Assembly: GCF_017426705.2 (NCBI RefSeq)
Contig: NZ_CP147251.1
Span: forward strand, 2,580,501 to 2,644,500
Reading direction: 5' to 3'
Length of the DNA: 64,000 nt
Origin: Enterococcus sp. DIV2402
GTDB taxonomy: Bacteria; Bacillota; Bacilli; Lactobacillales; Enterococcaceae
Part shown: positions 51,261 through 60,828 of the stretch, in pieces
How positions within the stretch are numbered: position 1 is the first letter of the stretch
How the letters are laid out: each line of letters begins with the position of its first letter
Notes under the pieces: model-generated
What the model was told of the DNA's origin: nothing
Seen by the model: the letters and a program-made list of their open reading frames with translations, nothing else
Databases searched by the model: none
Program-made: the position numbers and the translations under genes

Positions 51261-52112
51261 TCACCTTCCAAATAAGCCTTTGGGTTTCCACGAGACGATT
51301 ATTATAAATAACATGCAAATGGCTAAGTATTTGTAAGAAACACTCAAATATGTCCCAGTAAATAAATCGATGAATCCCATCAGTAATCCGCCTAAAAATG
51401 CCCCTATGATACTGCCAAATCCACCGATACATACAGCAATAAATCCAAAAATAAGAAACGGCGCGCCAACTGTAGGGTTGATATAATAAAAATAAGTCAA
51501 GGCACATCCTGCTATACCAGCAATAGATGCAGACAATCCAAAAGCGATCATATAAGCTCTGTTTGTATTGATACCAATCAGTTCTGCAGCCATTTTATCT
51601 TGAGCCGTAGCACTTATCGCATTACCTAGCGTTGTTTTTTTCATGAACCAAAACAGTAAAGTCGTTACAACTATACAAATAACTAATGGAACTAGTTTTT
51701 GCTTACTGATCGTCAATACGCCTAAGTCTATTGACCCCTGCACCAAAAGATTTGGAATATTTTTGTATTGTCCTCCAGCCAACATCAACATGCCATTAGT
51801 TAGTACAAGCCCTAAAGAGAACGTTACCAACCGCTGAGAGAGAAGTGGTCCTTTTAGCGCCTTTTTTATCAATAAAAGATAGATCATTACACCAAAGAAA
51901 AACATCACCACAGCCACAATTGGTATAGAAAGGAGCGGATCTAATTTTAATGATTGATTAAGATAAAATGCTAGATACATGGAAATCATCATAAATTCAC
52001 CTTGAGAGAAACTTAAAATATTCATCACGCCCCAAACTAAGGCAATACCCATCGCAATCAAAGCATAAATTGCTCCCATCACCAGCCCTTCAAACAATAC
52101 TTGCACAAACAT
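51261..52112 (-). CDS. livH: Branched-chain amino-acid-type permease LivH
   Basis: The 283-residue permease shows the LivH opening MFVQVLFEGLVMGAIYALIA, then NILSFSQGEFMMISMYLAF and a C-terminal GGFGSIIGAFLGGLLMG. About eight helices are visible. A 40-residue upstream extension is rejected because GGAGG lies 9 nt before the ATG at 52112. Confidence 0.9.
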   Translation of the reverse strand: MFVQVLFEGLVMGAIYALIAMGIALVWGVMNILSFSQGEFMMISMYLAFYLNQSLKLDPLLSIPIVAVVMFFFGVMIYLLLIKKALKGPLLSQRLVTFSLGLVLTNGMLMLAGGQYKNIPNLLVQGSIDLGVLTISKQKLVPLVICIVVTTLLFWFMKKTTLGNAISATAQDKMAAELIGINTNRAYMIAFGLSASIAGIAGCALTYFYYINPTVGAPFLIFGFIAVCIGGFGSIIGAFLGGLLMGFIDLFTGTYLSVSYKYLAICMLFIIIVSWKPKGLFGR

Positions 52113-52128
52113 TTTTGTGTTCCTCCAA

Positions 52129-53406
52129 TCATCTCTTTCGTTCTCGCCAATTAGGTGAAGGATAAATCTCTTTCTGCATAGACAAAGCTTCAGGATATAC
52201 TGTAACCATTTCCATATCTTGTACTTGGACAATTATTGCTGAAGCTAATTGATTTTGCCCTGTTTCATCATACTGATATCCTAATAGCCCTGAAGGATCC
52301 TCTTCTTTTGCCACATCCAATCCTTTCCTCATTTCCGCTCTAATTGCATCCGATTCTGTACTACCTGCCTGATTTGCAGCTATCGCTAGCAGATAGGCAT
52401 TCCATCCAACTGCCATCACATCACCGATAAGCTCTGTTCCATCTGAATATTCCTGAAAAGCTTCCGCTAAATCCTGAGCTGCCTGATTATCCATATCTGT
52501 GTTCCATCGAGCCGTGGAAAAAACATAATTTGCATCTTCACCTAGGTTTTTTACAAAGTCGCTAGATGCAAAGCCACCTCTTTGCCCAAATAAAACAGAT
52601 GGAAAATAGTCTTGTTCTCTGAATGTCGACATAAACAACAAGGCATCTGCAATATAAGAGCTCATAATCACTGCGTCTGGTTTTGCTTGTCGGATACGCA
52701 AAACCTCAGATGTGACGTTTGATGCGAGTGCACTATAAGAAATATCTTCTACTAGCTCAAAATCATATTCGTTCAGCCATTTCCGTTCAATCAAAGCAAT
52801 ATTTGCACCAAACTCAGAATCTTCACTAACCAGAGCTACTGTATTGATTGGTTTATCAGACGCGTTCGAGATTTCTCGAAGATACGAAAAGGTATCCTCA
52901 ATAAACGTATCATCTCCTGGATAAGTCCTACCAAAATACTCATAGCCTGCATCTGTCAGTGTTTCTGAAGTTCCTTCACCTAATAAAACAACTTCGTATC
53001 TTTCAGCAGGTACCATAATAGTTTTTGTGGATGAACTGGACAGTAAACCTGTCAGCCCAATAACATTTTCCTCCGTGATTAGTCGTTCGGCTTCTACCAT
53101 GGCAATATCAGGTGTACTACTGTCACCAATCACAAAACGTATTTTAACTCCATTTAGATTGGGAAGTCCAATTCCTTCATGAAACGGCAAACTAAGATCT
53201 GAAGGTCTATTAACCACATCTTCAATCAATTCAAGTAATTGCGTTACTTCTTTTCCAGCTTGTGTCTGTGCCCCATTCAAGGGAACTAGTACACCTATCG
53301 ACACTTCATTTTTTTCTTCTGTATTTTTTTCAACACTACACGCAGTGTTGAAAAAAAGTAAAAAGAGAAACATTAATATCCAAATTTTTCGCTTTTTTAA
53401 CACCAT
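52129..53406 (-). CDS. HAAT-family substrate-binding lipoprotein of the Liv-type importer
   Basis: The 425-residue type I periplasmic-binding protein has a signal peptide ending in FNTAC, a lipobox-like site, then VSIGVLVPLNGAQTQAGKEV and LTGLLSSSSTKTIMVPAERY, as in LivJ, AmiC and UrtA receptors. It delivers the ligand to LivHM. The ligand could be a branched-chain amino acid, amide or another small molecule; its position beside sugar genes leaves this open. The start at 53406 has AAGGTG 6 nt upstream. Confidence 0.87.
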   Translation of the reverse strand: MVLKKRKIWILMFLFLLFFNTACSVEKNTEEKNEVSIGVLVPLNGAQTQAGKEVTQLLELIEDVVNRPSDLSLPFHEGIGLPNLNGVKIRFVIGDSSTPDIAMVEAERLITEENVIGLTGLLSSSSTKTIMVPAERYEVVLLGEGTSETLTDAGYEYFGRTYPGDDTFIEDTFSYLREISNASDKPINTVALVSEDSEFGANIALIERKWLNEYDFELVEDISYSALASNVTSEVLRIRQAKPDAVIMSSYIADALLFMSTFREQDYFPSVLFGQRGGFASSDFVKNLGEDANYVFSTARWNTDMDNQAAQDLAEAFQEYSDGTELIGDVMAVGWNAYLLAIAANQAGSTESDAIRAEMRKGLDVAKEEDPSGLLGYQYDETGQNQLASAIIVQVQDMEMVTVYPEALSMQKEIYPSPNWRERKR

Positions 53407-53455
53407 ATTTATCACCTTAAACTTCTTGTACTGCTTCGTCACGATAGAATAGAGA

Positions 53456-53567
53456 AGAGGACACTCTTATATAGATATGTACAGCCGTTCTACAATCTCA
53501 CACTGTATGTCTTTACATAAATCAAAGAGAAGAGTGGTTATATTAATCTGTATACTGAATGTCCTCT
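53456..53567 (-). promoter_or_regulatory. Possible structured leader of the Liv-type operon
   Basis: On the minus strand AGAGGACATTC can pair with GAGTGTCCTCT, and the inner CACTCTT can instead pair with AAGAGTG, using the same 3' bases. The two helices exclude each other, as in attenuators. No known riboswitch class was recognised and no promoter was assigned. Confidence 0.35.
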
Positions 53568-53600
53568 AAACAATTTACATTTTTGAAAAAAATTTAACTA

Positions 53601-54296
53601 TTATTTGTATGCGACAATTCTAGTGGCTTCTTCAATTTCTTTCTCCATAATCGACCATGCTTTTTCAAGATTTGCATCTTTATTCCATAAAGCTGGAGGT
53701 CCTAATACAACGATATCTGCACCTGCATCATACAATCCTGCATACAAATTTTTGTTCATCGAACCATCAGCTTCGATCAGAAAGTCCAGTTCTAACTCTT
53801 CCCGCCACTTAGCCAACATTCGAATTTTGTCATACATTTCAGGAATAACTGACTGTCCCGCGATACCGGCATCAACAATCATGATCGTTACTTTATCCAA
53901 GTAAGGTAAATAATAACGAATACTTTCCAGTGATGTTGCTGGATTCAGTGCGACGCCCGCTTTACACCCTAATTCTTTGATGCGATTAATTGTTACAAGT
54001 GCAACATTTTCGATTACATCTGTATGTGGTGTAATATAGGTAGCACCAGCTGCGGCACAGGACTCCAAGTAGTCCCAAGGTCTTTGGACCATTAAATGAG
54101 CATCCATTGGTTTTTTAACAATATCTTTGATTGCTGCTAAAAAGTCCGGTCCGATTCCAAAAGTTCTTACATAATAACCATCCTTGATATCCATATGCAG
54201 ATAGTCTGCGCGTTCGTCAATAAATTCGACCTGATTTTTCAAATCTAGCAAGTCACAACATCCCATTGACGGAGCTATTTTTAATTTTCTTTCCAT
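53601..54296 (-). CDS. alsE: Allulose-6-phosphate 3-epimerase-like protein
   Basis: The 231-residue TIM-barrel epimerase shows YLHMDIKDGYYVRTFGIGPD, DAHLMVQRPWDYL and EADGSMN, the metal and catalytic residues of the ribulose-phosphate/allulose-6-phosphate epimerase family. The VRTFGIGPDF segment is of AlsE type rather than Rpe. It would turn a ketose phosphate into fructose 6-phosphate or a pentulose phosphate. It is the last gene of operon A. The start at 54296 is preferred to the upstream TTG because of GAGG 6 nt before it. Confidence 0.8.
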   Translation of the reverse strand: MERKLKIAPSMGCCDLLDLKNQVEFIDERADYLHMDIKDGYYVRTFGIGPDFLAAIKDIVKKPMDAHLMVQRPWDYLESCAAAGATYITPHTDVIENVALVTINRIKELGCKAGVALNPATSLESIRYYLPYLDKVTIMIVDAGIAGQSVIPEMYDKIRMLAKWREELELDFLIEADGSMNKNLYAGLYDAGADIVVLGPPALWNKDANLEKAWSIMEKEIEEATRIVAYK

Positions 54297-54310
54297 CCTT
54301 TGCCTCACTT

Positions 54311-55294
54311 TCAAGAAATATATTCAGCAAGTTGACGCATGTAGGCTACATCTGCTTCTGATAACTGAATTGCCATTGCTTTGCTGTTTTCGTCAAGCTC
54401 CTCTGGTGTTGTAGAGCCACTCAATACATTTAGATTTTCACCTTGTGCCAAAATCCATGCAATGCCTAGATTGGCAATACTACATTCATATTTTTCACAT
54501 AATGGCTTCCATTTTTCCAACATGTCTACAACATTTGCAAGATTTTGTGGTTCAAACCATTTCTTACCATAGCGGGCAGTTCCTTTAGGCGCTACATAAT
54601 CTTTATCGATTGTTCCTGTTAAAATTCCCATCTCCAATGGCGAATATGCCTGCAGCGTAATCCCGTGTTCATGGCATAGAGGTAACAATTCTTCTTCCAC
54701 TTGACGATCAAGAATACTATATTTCGCTTGAACGATATCCAGTTGTCCATGCTTCAAATATTCTTTTACCTCCGCTACGCTAACATTAGCAGCCCCGATT
54801 GCACCAATCTTCCCTTCTGCTTTTAACTCAGATAAAACTTCCATTGTTTCAGAAATTGGTGTGAAATGAGGCTCTACTGACTGCCAGTGAGACATGTACA
54901 CATCAATGTAGTCTGTCTGTAGTCTTTCAAAGCTAGATTCGATTTCTAAACGAATAGATTTTTTAGAAAGGTTCTTGTACAGACTTCTTTCCCCGACTTT
55001 ATTAAAGAAGCTTCCTTCTCTTTCCCAGGTAATCCCAAATTTGGTAATAATTACATATTCATCACGACGATTTTTAATTGCTTCTCCGACGATTTTTTCA
55101 CTGTTTCCGAAATTATATGCGGGCGCAGTATCTAAGAAATTGATTCCTAAATCCAACGCATGCTGAATTGTTTTGATTGAGGCATCCTCATTGTCTTGAT
55201 TTTCAAATGCCGGTCCGCCTCCAATTGCCCATGTTCCTAAACCAATACGTGATACTTCTACATCTGAACTTCCCAATTTCATTTTCTTACTCAA
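54311..55294 (-). CDS. Aldo/keto reductase
   Basis: The roughly 327-residue NADPH-dependent oxidoreductase has LGTWAIGGG, the catalytic Asp and Tyr in FLDTAPAYNFGNSE, the Lys in IITKFGI and the His in YMSHWQSVE. It reduces or oxidises a sugar or polyol. Start choice: a TTG at 55294 overlaps the kinase stop codon (TTGAGTAA) and has GGAG 6 nt upstream; the first ATG is at 55282. Both give an intact barrel. Confidence 0.88.
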   Translation of the reverse strand: MSKKMKLGSSDVEVSRIGLGTWAIGGGPAFENQDNEDASIKTIQHALDLGINFLDTAPAYNFGNSEKIVGEAIKNRRDEYVIITKFGITWEREGSFFNKVGERSLYKNLSKKSIRLEIESSFERLQTDYIDVYMSHWQSVEPHFTPISETMEVLSELKAEGKIGAIGAANVSVAEVKEYLKHGQLDIVQAKYSILDRQVEEELLPLCHEHGITLQAYSPLEMGILTGTIDKDYVAPKGTARYGKKWFEPQNLANVVDMLEKWKPLCEKYECSIANLGIAWILAQGENLNVLSGSTTPEELDENSKAMAIQLSEADVAYMRQLAEYIS

Positions 55295-56261
55295 TAGATT
55301 CTCCACCTTTATTTTTGTATTTTTTAATCATGCGTTCGACTTGTTCTCTGCTTTTAACACCAGCGGTTGCGCCCAACGATTCAATTGAGACTGCTGCTAC
55401 AGCATTACCAAAATAAGCACATTCTTCAAAAGACTTTTCATTTAATAATTCTGCGATAAATCCTGAAGCAAAATTGTCTCCAGCTCCGATTGTATCTATT
55501 TTTACAGAAGGATCTTTTTTAAAGGCTGGCACAATTTTTGCTATTTCTTTATTCTTGATATAACAGCCTTCTTTCCCAATCTTGACAATGACATTCTTAA
55601 CTCCCATAGCTAGAAAAGTATCAGCGATTTTATCAGTGTCATACTCATTTGTAATTTCTGCAGCTTCTTCATAATTAGGAAAGAAATAGTCTACATAACT
55701 TAGAGCTTCTGCGATATCATTCAATGTTTCACCTAAACGGCTTTTTACCATGTCCGCACAGATAATCATATTTTCCGCTTTTGCTTTTTTAAAAATAGTG
55801 ACTAGTGTCTCGTTGTCTAGCAGCGGATTATTAAAAATACTTGCTAAAGATAAAATTTTTGCATCACTGATGTTTTCCAAATTAATGTGCTCTAAACCCA
55901 TTTTCCACAAGCTGCCGTTTCTATTTGTAACAAAAGTGCGTTCTCCATCTTCTCGTACCATTCCAATGTTCAATGATGTCGTTAAACGATCATCTACTTT
56001 TAAATCATCAGTGATGATTCCATTTCTCTCAGCAAAGTCCTGAATATACATTCCTGGACCATCATTCCCAATTGCACTCATCAAGGAAACTTTATTTCCT
56101 AGACGAGTAATAATGGTTGCTTCGTTGATCGCATCACCACCAATCGTCATTGATATATCATCTAGTGGATAAGAGACATTTTCAAAAATGAACGCTCCTA
56201 CCGGATACAATGGAATATCAACAATCGCTGCTCCCACACAAATCACATCAACTTTTACCAT
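55287..56261 (-). CDS. PfkB-family sugar kinase
   Basis: The 324-residue ribokinase-fold kinase has GGDAINEATIITRLG near the start and the PfkB signature DTIGAGDNFASGF with the catalytic Asp near residue 250. It probably phosphorylates the ketose formed by the dehydrogenase of the same operon. It overlaps the aldo/keto reductase gene and lies 17 nt after the dehydrogenase gene. Confidence 0.9.
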   Translation of the reverse strand: MVKVDVICVGAAIVDIPLYPVGAFIFENVSYPLDDISMTIGGDAINEATIITRLGNKVSLMSAIGNDGPGMYIQDFAERNGIITDDLKVDDRLTTSLNIGMVREDGERTFVTNRNGSLWKMGLEHINLENISDAKILSLASIFNNPLLDNETLVTIFKKAKAENMIICADMVKSRLGETLNDIAEALSYVDYFFPNYEEAAEITNEYDTDKIADTFLAMGVKNVIVKIGKEGCYIKNKEIAKIVPAFKKDPSVKIDTIGAGDNFASGFIAELLNEKSFEECAYFGNAVAAVSIESLGATAGVKSREQVERMIKKYKNKGGESIE

Positions 56262-56278
56262 TCAAAACCACTCTTTCT

Positions 56279-57331
56279 TTAATTCATATCTTTTGATACC
56301 CGAATAACTCCTTTGATCAACTCTTGTTTATTATTTACTGAAAACTCAAATGCTTCTTGTGTATTTTCATATTCAAAATAGCGGTCAGCTATATTTTCTA
56401 CATCGAAAACACCTTTAGAAATCATGCTGATTGTTTTAGGATAATCATTCGCATAACGGAAAACCGTTTGGATCGTTACTTCACGATTGATTTTGAGAAA
56501 GTCCACTGGCGTTTCACCTGGAATCGTTCCAACAATAAGAATTTTCCCTCTACGTTTTACTAGCTGCAAGGCCATTTTTGCTGTGGCGATTGCTCCAGCA
56601 GTTTCAAATACCACATCTGCCCCGTATTCTCCTACAATTGCTTTTGTACTTTCAATCACTGAAGGTTCCCTTCCGTCAAAAATGGCCGTTGCACCTAATT
56701 TTTCAGACATTTGTAATCGATTTTCTAATACATCTATCACTACTATTTCCGCAGCTCCCATTAGTTTAGCTGCCTGAACAGTCATTAAACCAATACAGCC
56801 TGATCCCAAAATAACTACTTTCTTACCTAACAATTCTCCAGCCATCTCTGCAGCATGGACACCAACAGCTGCTGGTTCAACTAAAGCACCTTCAATCAAA
56901 CTCATACTATCCGGCAAAGCAAATGTCATATCTTCCGGATGGGCTAAATAATTAGTTAGCGCTCCTTTATAGTTAGGCTGAGTTGCCATAAAATCAACAT
57001 CTGGACAGACATTATAATGCCCTTCTAAACAAAATTCACATTTATAACAAGGAATTCCCGGTTCTATACATACTCGGTCACCGACTTTGAATTTTGTCAC
57101 TTTATCGCCTACCGCTTCAACGATACCTGCGATTTCGTGCCCCAATCCTATTGTTTGGTTTGGATCTTTTGGTGGAATATAGGGACCGTATTGAAAGCCG
57201 TGTACATCTGATCCGCAAATACCTACGTATCCAACTTTGATTAATACTTCATTAGATTTCGGAATTGGAACTTCCGCATCTTTGATTACCATTTTTCCCG
57301 GTCGTTCTAAAATTGCTACTGTGTTTTGCAT
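56279..57331 (-). CDS. Zinc-dependent polyol dehydrogenase (sorbitol/xylitol DH-like), operon A
   Basis: This 350-residue medium-chain dehydrogenase has the catalytic zinc site VGICGSDVHGF and GLGHEIAGIV. The structural zinc pattern is CYKCEFCLEGHYNVC, and the NAD loop is VILGSGCIGLMTVQA. Such enzymes oxidise polyols to ketoses. It sits between the transporter and the kinase, which suggests uptake of a polyol, oxidation and phosphorylation. Confidence 0.88.
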   Translation of the reverse strand: MQNTVAILERPGKMVIKDAEVPIPKSNEVLIKVGYVGICGSDVHGFQYGPYIPPKDPNQTIGLGHEIAGIVEAVGDKVTKFKVGDRVCIEPGIPCYKCEFCLEGHYNVCPDVDFMATQPNYKGALTNYLAHPEDMTFALPDSMSLIEGALVEPAAVGVHAAEMAGELLGKKVVILGSGCIGLMTVQAAKLMGAAEIVVIDVLENRLQMSEKLGATAIFDGREPSVIESTKAIVGEYGADVVFETAGAIATAKMALQLVKRRGKILIVGTIPGETPVDFLKINREVTIQTVFRYANDYPKTISMISKGVFDVENIADRYFEYENTQEAFEFSVNNKQELIKGVIRVSKDMN

Positions 57332-57357
57332 TGATAATTCTCCTTTATAAAAAATTT

Positions 57358-58764
57358 TTAATTAACTTCCTCGATTAAATCATTTTCAAAACTATCTATA
57401 CTGTTCTCTCTTTCAATTGCAATTTCTTCTACTGATTTACCCCTTGTCTCAATTCCAAAAACTGAAAGAACTAATGCACACAAGCTCAAGAGTATTCCCA
57501 GAACAAGAAAGACTGCTGTTACACCAAAATCTGTTAAAAGCCATGCAATGAGATATGGCATACATATTGCCACAATTCGACCAATTGCGTTTGAAATTCC
57601 TGACCCACGCATTTTTGTCTCTGTTGGCCATAATTCCGGAGCATAAACTGCTGAGGAAAAACTGTTGTAAATATACAATATGAAAATTAAAATACCGCCT
57701 ATTAAAACGATTCGCCATTCTGTTCGTTGTAATGAATAGATATAACCTAAAACTGAAAGTAACAATATCAAGACAACTCCCAACCATTTTCTTGGAAATT
57801 TATCGATAATCAAAGAAGAAACAAATACTCCCAGTGGAGCACCGATCATCATGATTGTCGTCATCAGCAATGACTTAGAAATATCAATGCCGCTCTGGAC
57901 AAAAATCGTTGGTAACCAAACAGTGATGGTATATAATGAGATGTTCATTGCAATCAGAACGGTTGCAGAAACAAGTGTCCTTCGACCTAAATCTCCTTTG
58001 AAGAAAAGACGAAAAGGTATTTTTTTAATTTCATTTTCTTTTTTAGGACATCGAGCTTGCTGTTCAAAAACAATTTGAGTATCTTGTTCTTTTTCAATGT
58101 TTTGAATTGCATTTCTTAATATTTCCTGACTTTTCTTCAGCTCACCTTTTTGTGCATACCATCTAGGTGATTCTATTAAATATTTACTAACTAAATACAA
58201 CATTGTAAACGATGCCAAAGAACTAATCAGAAATATCATTCGCCAACCAAAGTTAGGAATAATCAAATAGCTGATCAATGTTGCAAGTAAGGGAGAAAAA
58301 TTTCCTAACAAAGACATTCTTGCAGACCAAGTCCCTCGAACTTTCGCTGGAATAAATTCAGTGAAAGACGCATAACCGATTACGATTCCTGCCCCCATCC
58401 CTAATCCCATTGCAGCTCGACAAAAAATCAAGAAATAGATATTAAATGCTAGACTTGATAAAAGAGAAAAAATAGCGAAGGTCAACAAACTTATTTGATA
58501 AGCCTTTTTTCTACCAATATTATCTCCTAGCATGCCACCAATGATTGATCCACCAAAGAAACCTACCATCATCCCTGAAGAGAAAAGAGCATTATAGAAA
58601 TTATTTGACCATCCTTTGTTTACTAAATCAGCCAGAATCGTATTGCCAGAAGAATTTAAAAATCCATTGACTTGTAATCCAAAACCAATCAATAAGAAAA
58701 TTTTCCAATGCCATCTAGATATAGGCAGCTGATCTAGTTTTTCTCCAATTTCTTTTTCGTTCAC
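57358..58764 (-). CDS. MFS sugar/polyol transporter, operon A
   Basis: The 468-residue membrane protein has twelve predicted helices and the sugar-porter pattern GMLGDNIGRKKAYQ after the second helix, RAAMGLGMGAGIVIGY, and VRGTWSARMS before the sixth. It likely imports the polyol by proton symport. The start is a GTG at 58764 with GGAGG 6 nt upstream. It is a paralogue of the transporter at 61943 and is the first gene of operon A. Confidence 0.88.
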   Translation of the reverse strand: MNEKEIGEKLDQLPISRWHWKIFLLIGFGLQVNGFLNSSGNTILADLVNKGWSNNFYNALFSSGMMVGFFGGSIIGGMLGDNIGRKKAYQISLLTFAIFSLLSSLAFNIYFLIFCRAAMGLGMGAGIVIGYASFTEFIPAKVRGTWSARMSLLGNFSPLLATLISYLIIPNFGWRMIFLISSLASFTMLYLVSKYLIESPRWYAQKGELKKSQEILRNAIQNIEKEQDTQIVFEQQARCPKKENEIKKIPFRLFFKGDLGRRTLVSATVLIAMNISLYTITVWLPTIFVQSGIDISKSLLMTTIMMIGAPLGVFVSSLIIDKFPRKWLGVVLILLLSVLGYIYSLQRTEWRIVLIGGILIFILYIYNSFSSAVYAPELWPTETKMRGSGISNAIGRIVAICMPYLIAWLLTDFGVTAVFLVLGILLSLCALVLSVFGIETRGKSVEEIAIERENSIDSFENDLIEEVN

Positions 58765-58805
58765 ATGATCCCTCCTTTTTGTTTCCGCTTTCACTTCACA
58801 GAATT

Positions 58806-58875
58806 ATATTACTTCAAAACAAACATCATGTCAACGTTTTCAACAATTTTTCTTTAAAACAAAGAAAAATTGTTG
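58806..58875 (-). promoter_or_regulatory. Operon A promoter with cre site and long palindrome
   Basis: On the minus strand TTGACA (58829-58834) and TAATAT (58806-58811) are 17 nt apart. A perfect cre site TGAAAACGTTGACA (58829-58842, minus) covers the -35. Just upstream is a 15-base perfect inverted repeat, CAACAATTTTTCTTT and AAAGAAAAATTGTTG around AAAAC (58841-58875). It contains TTTAAAACAAAGA (58853-58865), a 13-mer also found at the operon B promoter. CcpA repression and DeoR control are inferred. Confidence 0.8.
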
Positions 58876-58977
58876 TGTTATATTAACTTTAAGCTCTTGA
58901 TAAGCGTAGAAATGAAGTGAATAATCACTTATTTATTCTGACCTTAGATAGTTAATTAATGTATCTATAGAAACAAA

Positions 58978-59024
58978 AAAACTGTTTAAAAATTGCAATA
59001 AGCAATTTTTAAACAGTTTTTTCG
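58978..59024. terminator. Strong terminator after the DeoR gene
   Basis: Perfect 19-base arms starting AAAACTGTTTAAAAATTGC enclose a 5-nt loop (AATAA) and end in TTTT on either strand. Confidence 0.9.
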
Positions 59025-59033
59025 TCAACAACT

Positions 59034-59792
59034 TCAATAATAAATATGAATACCTTTATTCTTCAAAAAATCAAGCCATTCTTTACTCGGCTTTTGATCC
59101 GTTATAATATACGAGACGTTTGAAAAATCAGATAAATGTATGAACGCTTTTTTTCCAAATTTAGAATGATCAACAAGTAGCACGACTTCATTTGCTTGCT
59201 CAATCATTTTTCTTTTTATTCTACACTCAATTTCATTCGTATCGGTTACACCTGCATGGAAATCAATTCCTTTACAGCTAAGAACTGCCAAATCAACATT
59301 ATAAACACTCGTTGCATATTCCGTTAGATCACCTTGTAAAGACAATGTTCTTTTATTCAAAGTCCCTCCGGTAGACAAGATATTCACATCTGATACGATC
59401 AATTCTTTCAATGCTTCTGAAGAATTAGTAACTATCGTCAGATCATCTCGATTTTTTAATAATTTTAACGTTTCAATTACGGTCGAACTAGCATCTGCAA
59501 AAATAGTATGTGCAGACTGTAGAACTTCTTGAGCTGTAATTGCAATCACCTGTTTTTGCTGTAAATTATGTTCTGCTCTTTTATAAAAAGGAACATTCGA
59601 CACTATTTCTTCAGCATTTAAAACAGCTCCACCATATGTTCTTGTCAAAAAACCTTCTGCTTCCAACTTATCAAGATCTCGTCGAATTGTTTCTTCTGTT
59701 ACCGAGAATTTTTTGCTCAAATCAGATACAACTACTTTTTTTTCATTCAGCAATAATTGTTTGATCAGCAGCACCCTATCTTTTCCTGCCAT
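59034..59792 (-). CDS. DeoR-family regulator of the polyol operons
   Basis: The 252-residue protein has an N-terminal winged helix (VVSDLSKKFSVTEETIRRDL), the signature LTRTYGGAVL, and a DeoR C-terminal sensor domain with ILSTGGTLN and KKAFIHLSDFSNVSYIITD. It lies between operons A and B on the same strand. The 13-mer TTTAAAACAAAGA shared by both operon promoters is a candidate binding site. It probably responds to a phosphorylated sugar intermediate. Confidence 0.88.
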   Translation of the reverse strand: MAGKDRVLLIKQLLLNEKKVVVSDLSKKFSVTEETIRRDLDKLEAEGFLTRTYGGAVLNAEEIVSNVPFYKRAEHNLQQKQVIAITAQEVLQSAHTIFADASSTVIETLKLLKNRDDLTIVTNSSEALKELIVSDVNILSTGGTLNKRTLSLQGDLTEYATSVYNVDLAVLSCKGIDFHAGVTDTNEIECRIKRKMIEQANEVVLLVDHSKFGKKAFIHLSDFSNVSYIITDQKPSKEWLDFLKNKGIHIYY

Positions 59793-59894
59793 TTATTTCA
59801 CTCCTTTTATATTCTACATTCTAGCATATCAAAGATAAGATCAGGAAATAAAAAAGCTTGAAAACCAATTTTTTTCTTTTTTTATAACGAAAAA

Positions 59895-59935
59895 CACAGA
59901 AAAAATCTGTAGTTTTAACGGAAAAACTACAGATT
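59895..59935 (-). terminator. Terminator of operon B
   Basis: On the minus strand AATCTGTAGTTTT and AAAACTACAGATT enclose a 6-nt loop and run into TTTTCT. Confidence 0.88.
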
Positions 59936-59948
59936 ATATATTTACATA

Positions 59949-60788
59949 TTATAGATGTGCTTTATTATCCGTACCAAACAGTTTGATTTTTTCAATTGCA
60001 CGTTGTTTGACGGCTTTTCTTACAGCTCGCTCTAATTCTAAGAATGAACTGTCTGTATGCTCTCGTACAGCATCCATTCCAGCCAAACATAACTCAGTAT
60101 GAATATTAATTTTAGATACTCCCATAGAAATGGCTTTCTTGATATCCTCTTCACCAATACCAGATGCTCCATGTAGTACAATTGGGATAGCTACTGCTTT
60201 TCGTACTTTTTCCAATACATCAAAAGCAATTTTAGGTTCCGAAGTATATTCACCGTGGATATTTCCAATCGCTACAGCTAGAGAATCACAACCTGTTCTC
60301 TCAACAAATTCTGCTGCCTGATTTGGATCAGTATATTTATAGCCAGCTAATGCTTCTTCATAAATCGTTTCATTTCCTAAATGACCCAATTCTGCTTCTA
60401 CAGGTACACCTAATGGATGAAAATAATCTACAACTTCTTTAGTTAAACGAACATTCTCTTCAAATGGAAATGATGAAGCATCACGCATGATTGAGTTCAT
60501 TCCATGATTATAGGCATTTTGAACAATTTCCATACTACGACCATGATCCCAATGGGTAATAACTGGTACAGTCGCATTCTTTGCCATTGACACCATCATA
60601 TGTGAGAACTCCTCAAAGATAGTATTTCCTGTAAAACCTGTTCCAAATGAAATAATGATTGGCGCTTTTGTTTCTTCAGCTGCGTCAATTACTCCCATTA
60701 ACATTTCTGCATTCCATACATTGAAATGAGGAATCGCAAATCCATTTTCTTGTGCTGTTTCTTCCCAATATTTAATATTTGCTAACAT
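59949..60788 (-). CDS. Class II ketose-bisphosphate aldolase (KbaY/FbaA family)
   Basis: This 279-residue zinc aldolase has FAIPHFNVWN, the catalytic Asp and zinc His in ITHWDHGRS, AVAIGNIHGEY and VLHGASGIGEED (further zinc ligands). The usual HLDH is replaced by HWDH, so the substrate may differ from tagatose or fructose bisphosphate. It would split a ketose phosphate into triose units. It is the last gene of operon B, 40 nt after the dehydrogenase. Confidence 0.88.
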   Translation of the reverse strand: MLANIKYWEETAQENGFAIPHFNVWNAEMLMGVIDAAEETKAPIIISFGTGFTGNTIFEEFSHMMVSMAKNATVPVITHWDHGRSMEIVQNAYNHGMNSIMRDASSFPFEENVRLTKEVVDYFHPLGVPVEAELGHLGNETIYEEALAGYKYTDPNQAAEFVERTGCDSLAVAIGNIHGEYTSEPKIAFDVLEKVRKAVAIPIVLHGASGIGEEDIKKAISMGVSKINIHTELCLAGMDAVREHTDSSFLELERAVRKAVKQRAIEKIKLFGTDNKAHL

Positions 60789-60828
60789 ATATTTCTCTCC
60801 TTACAAATTAAATTAATTTTAATACTTA

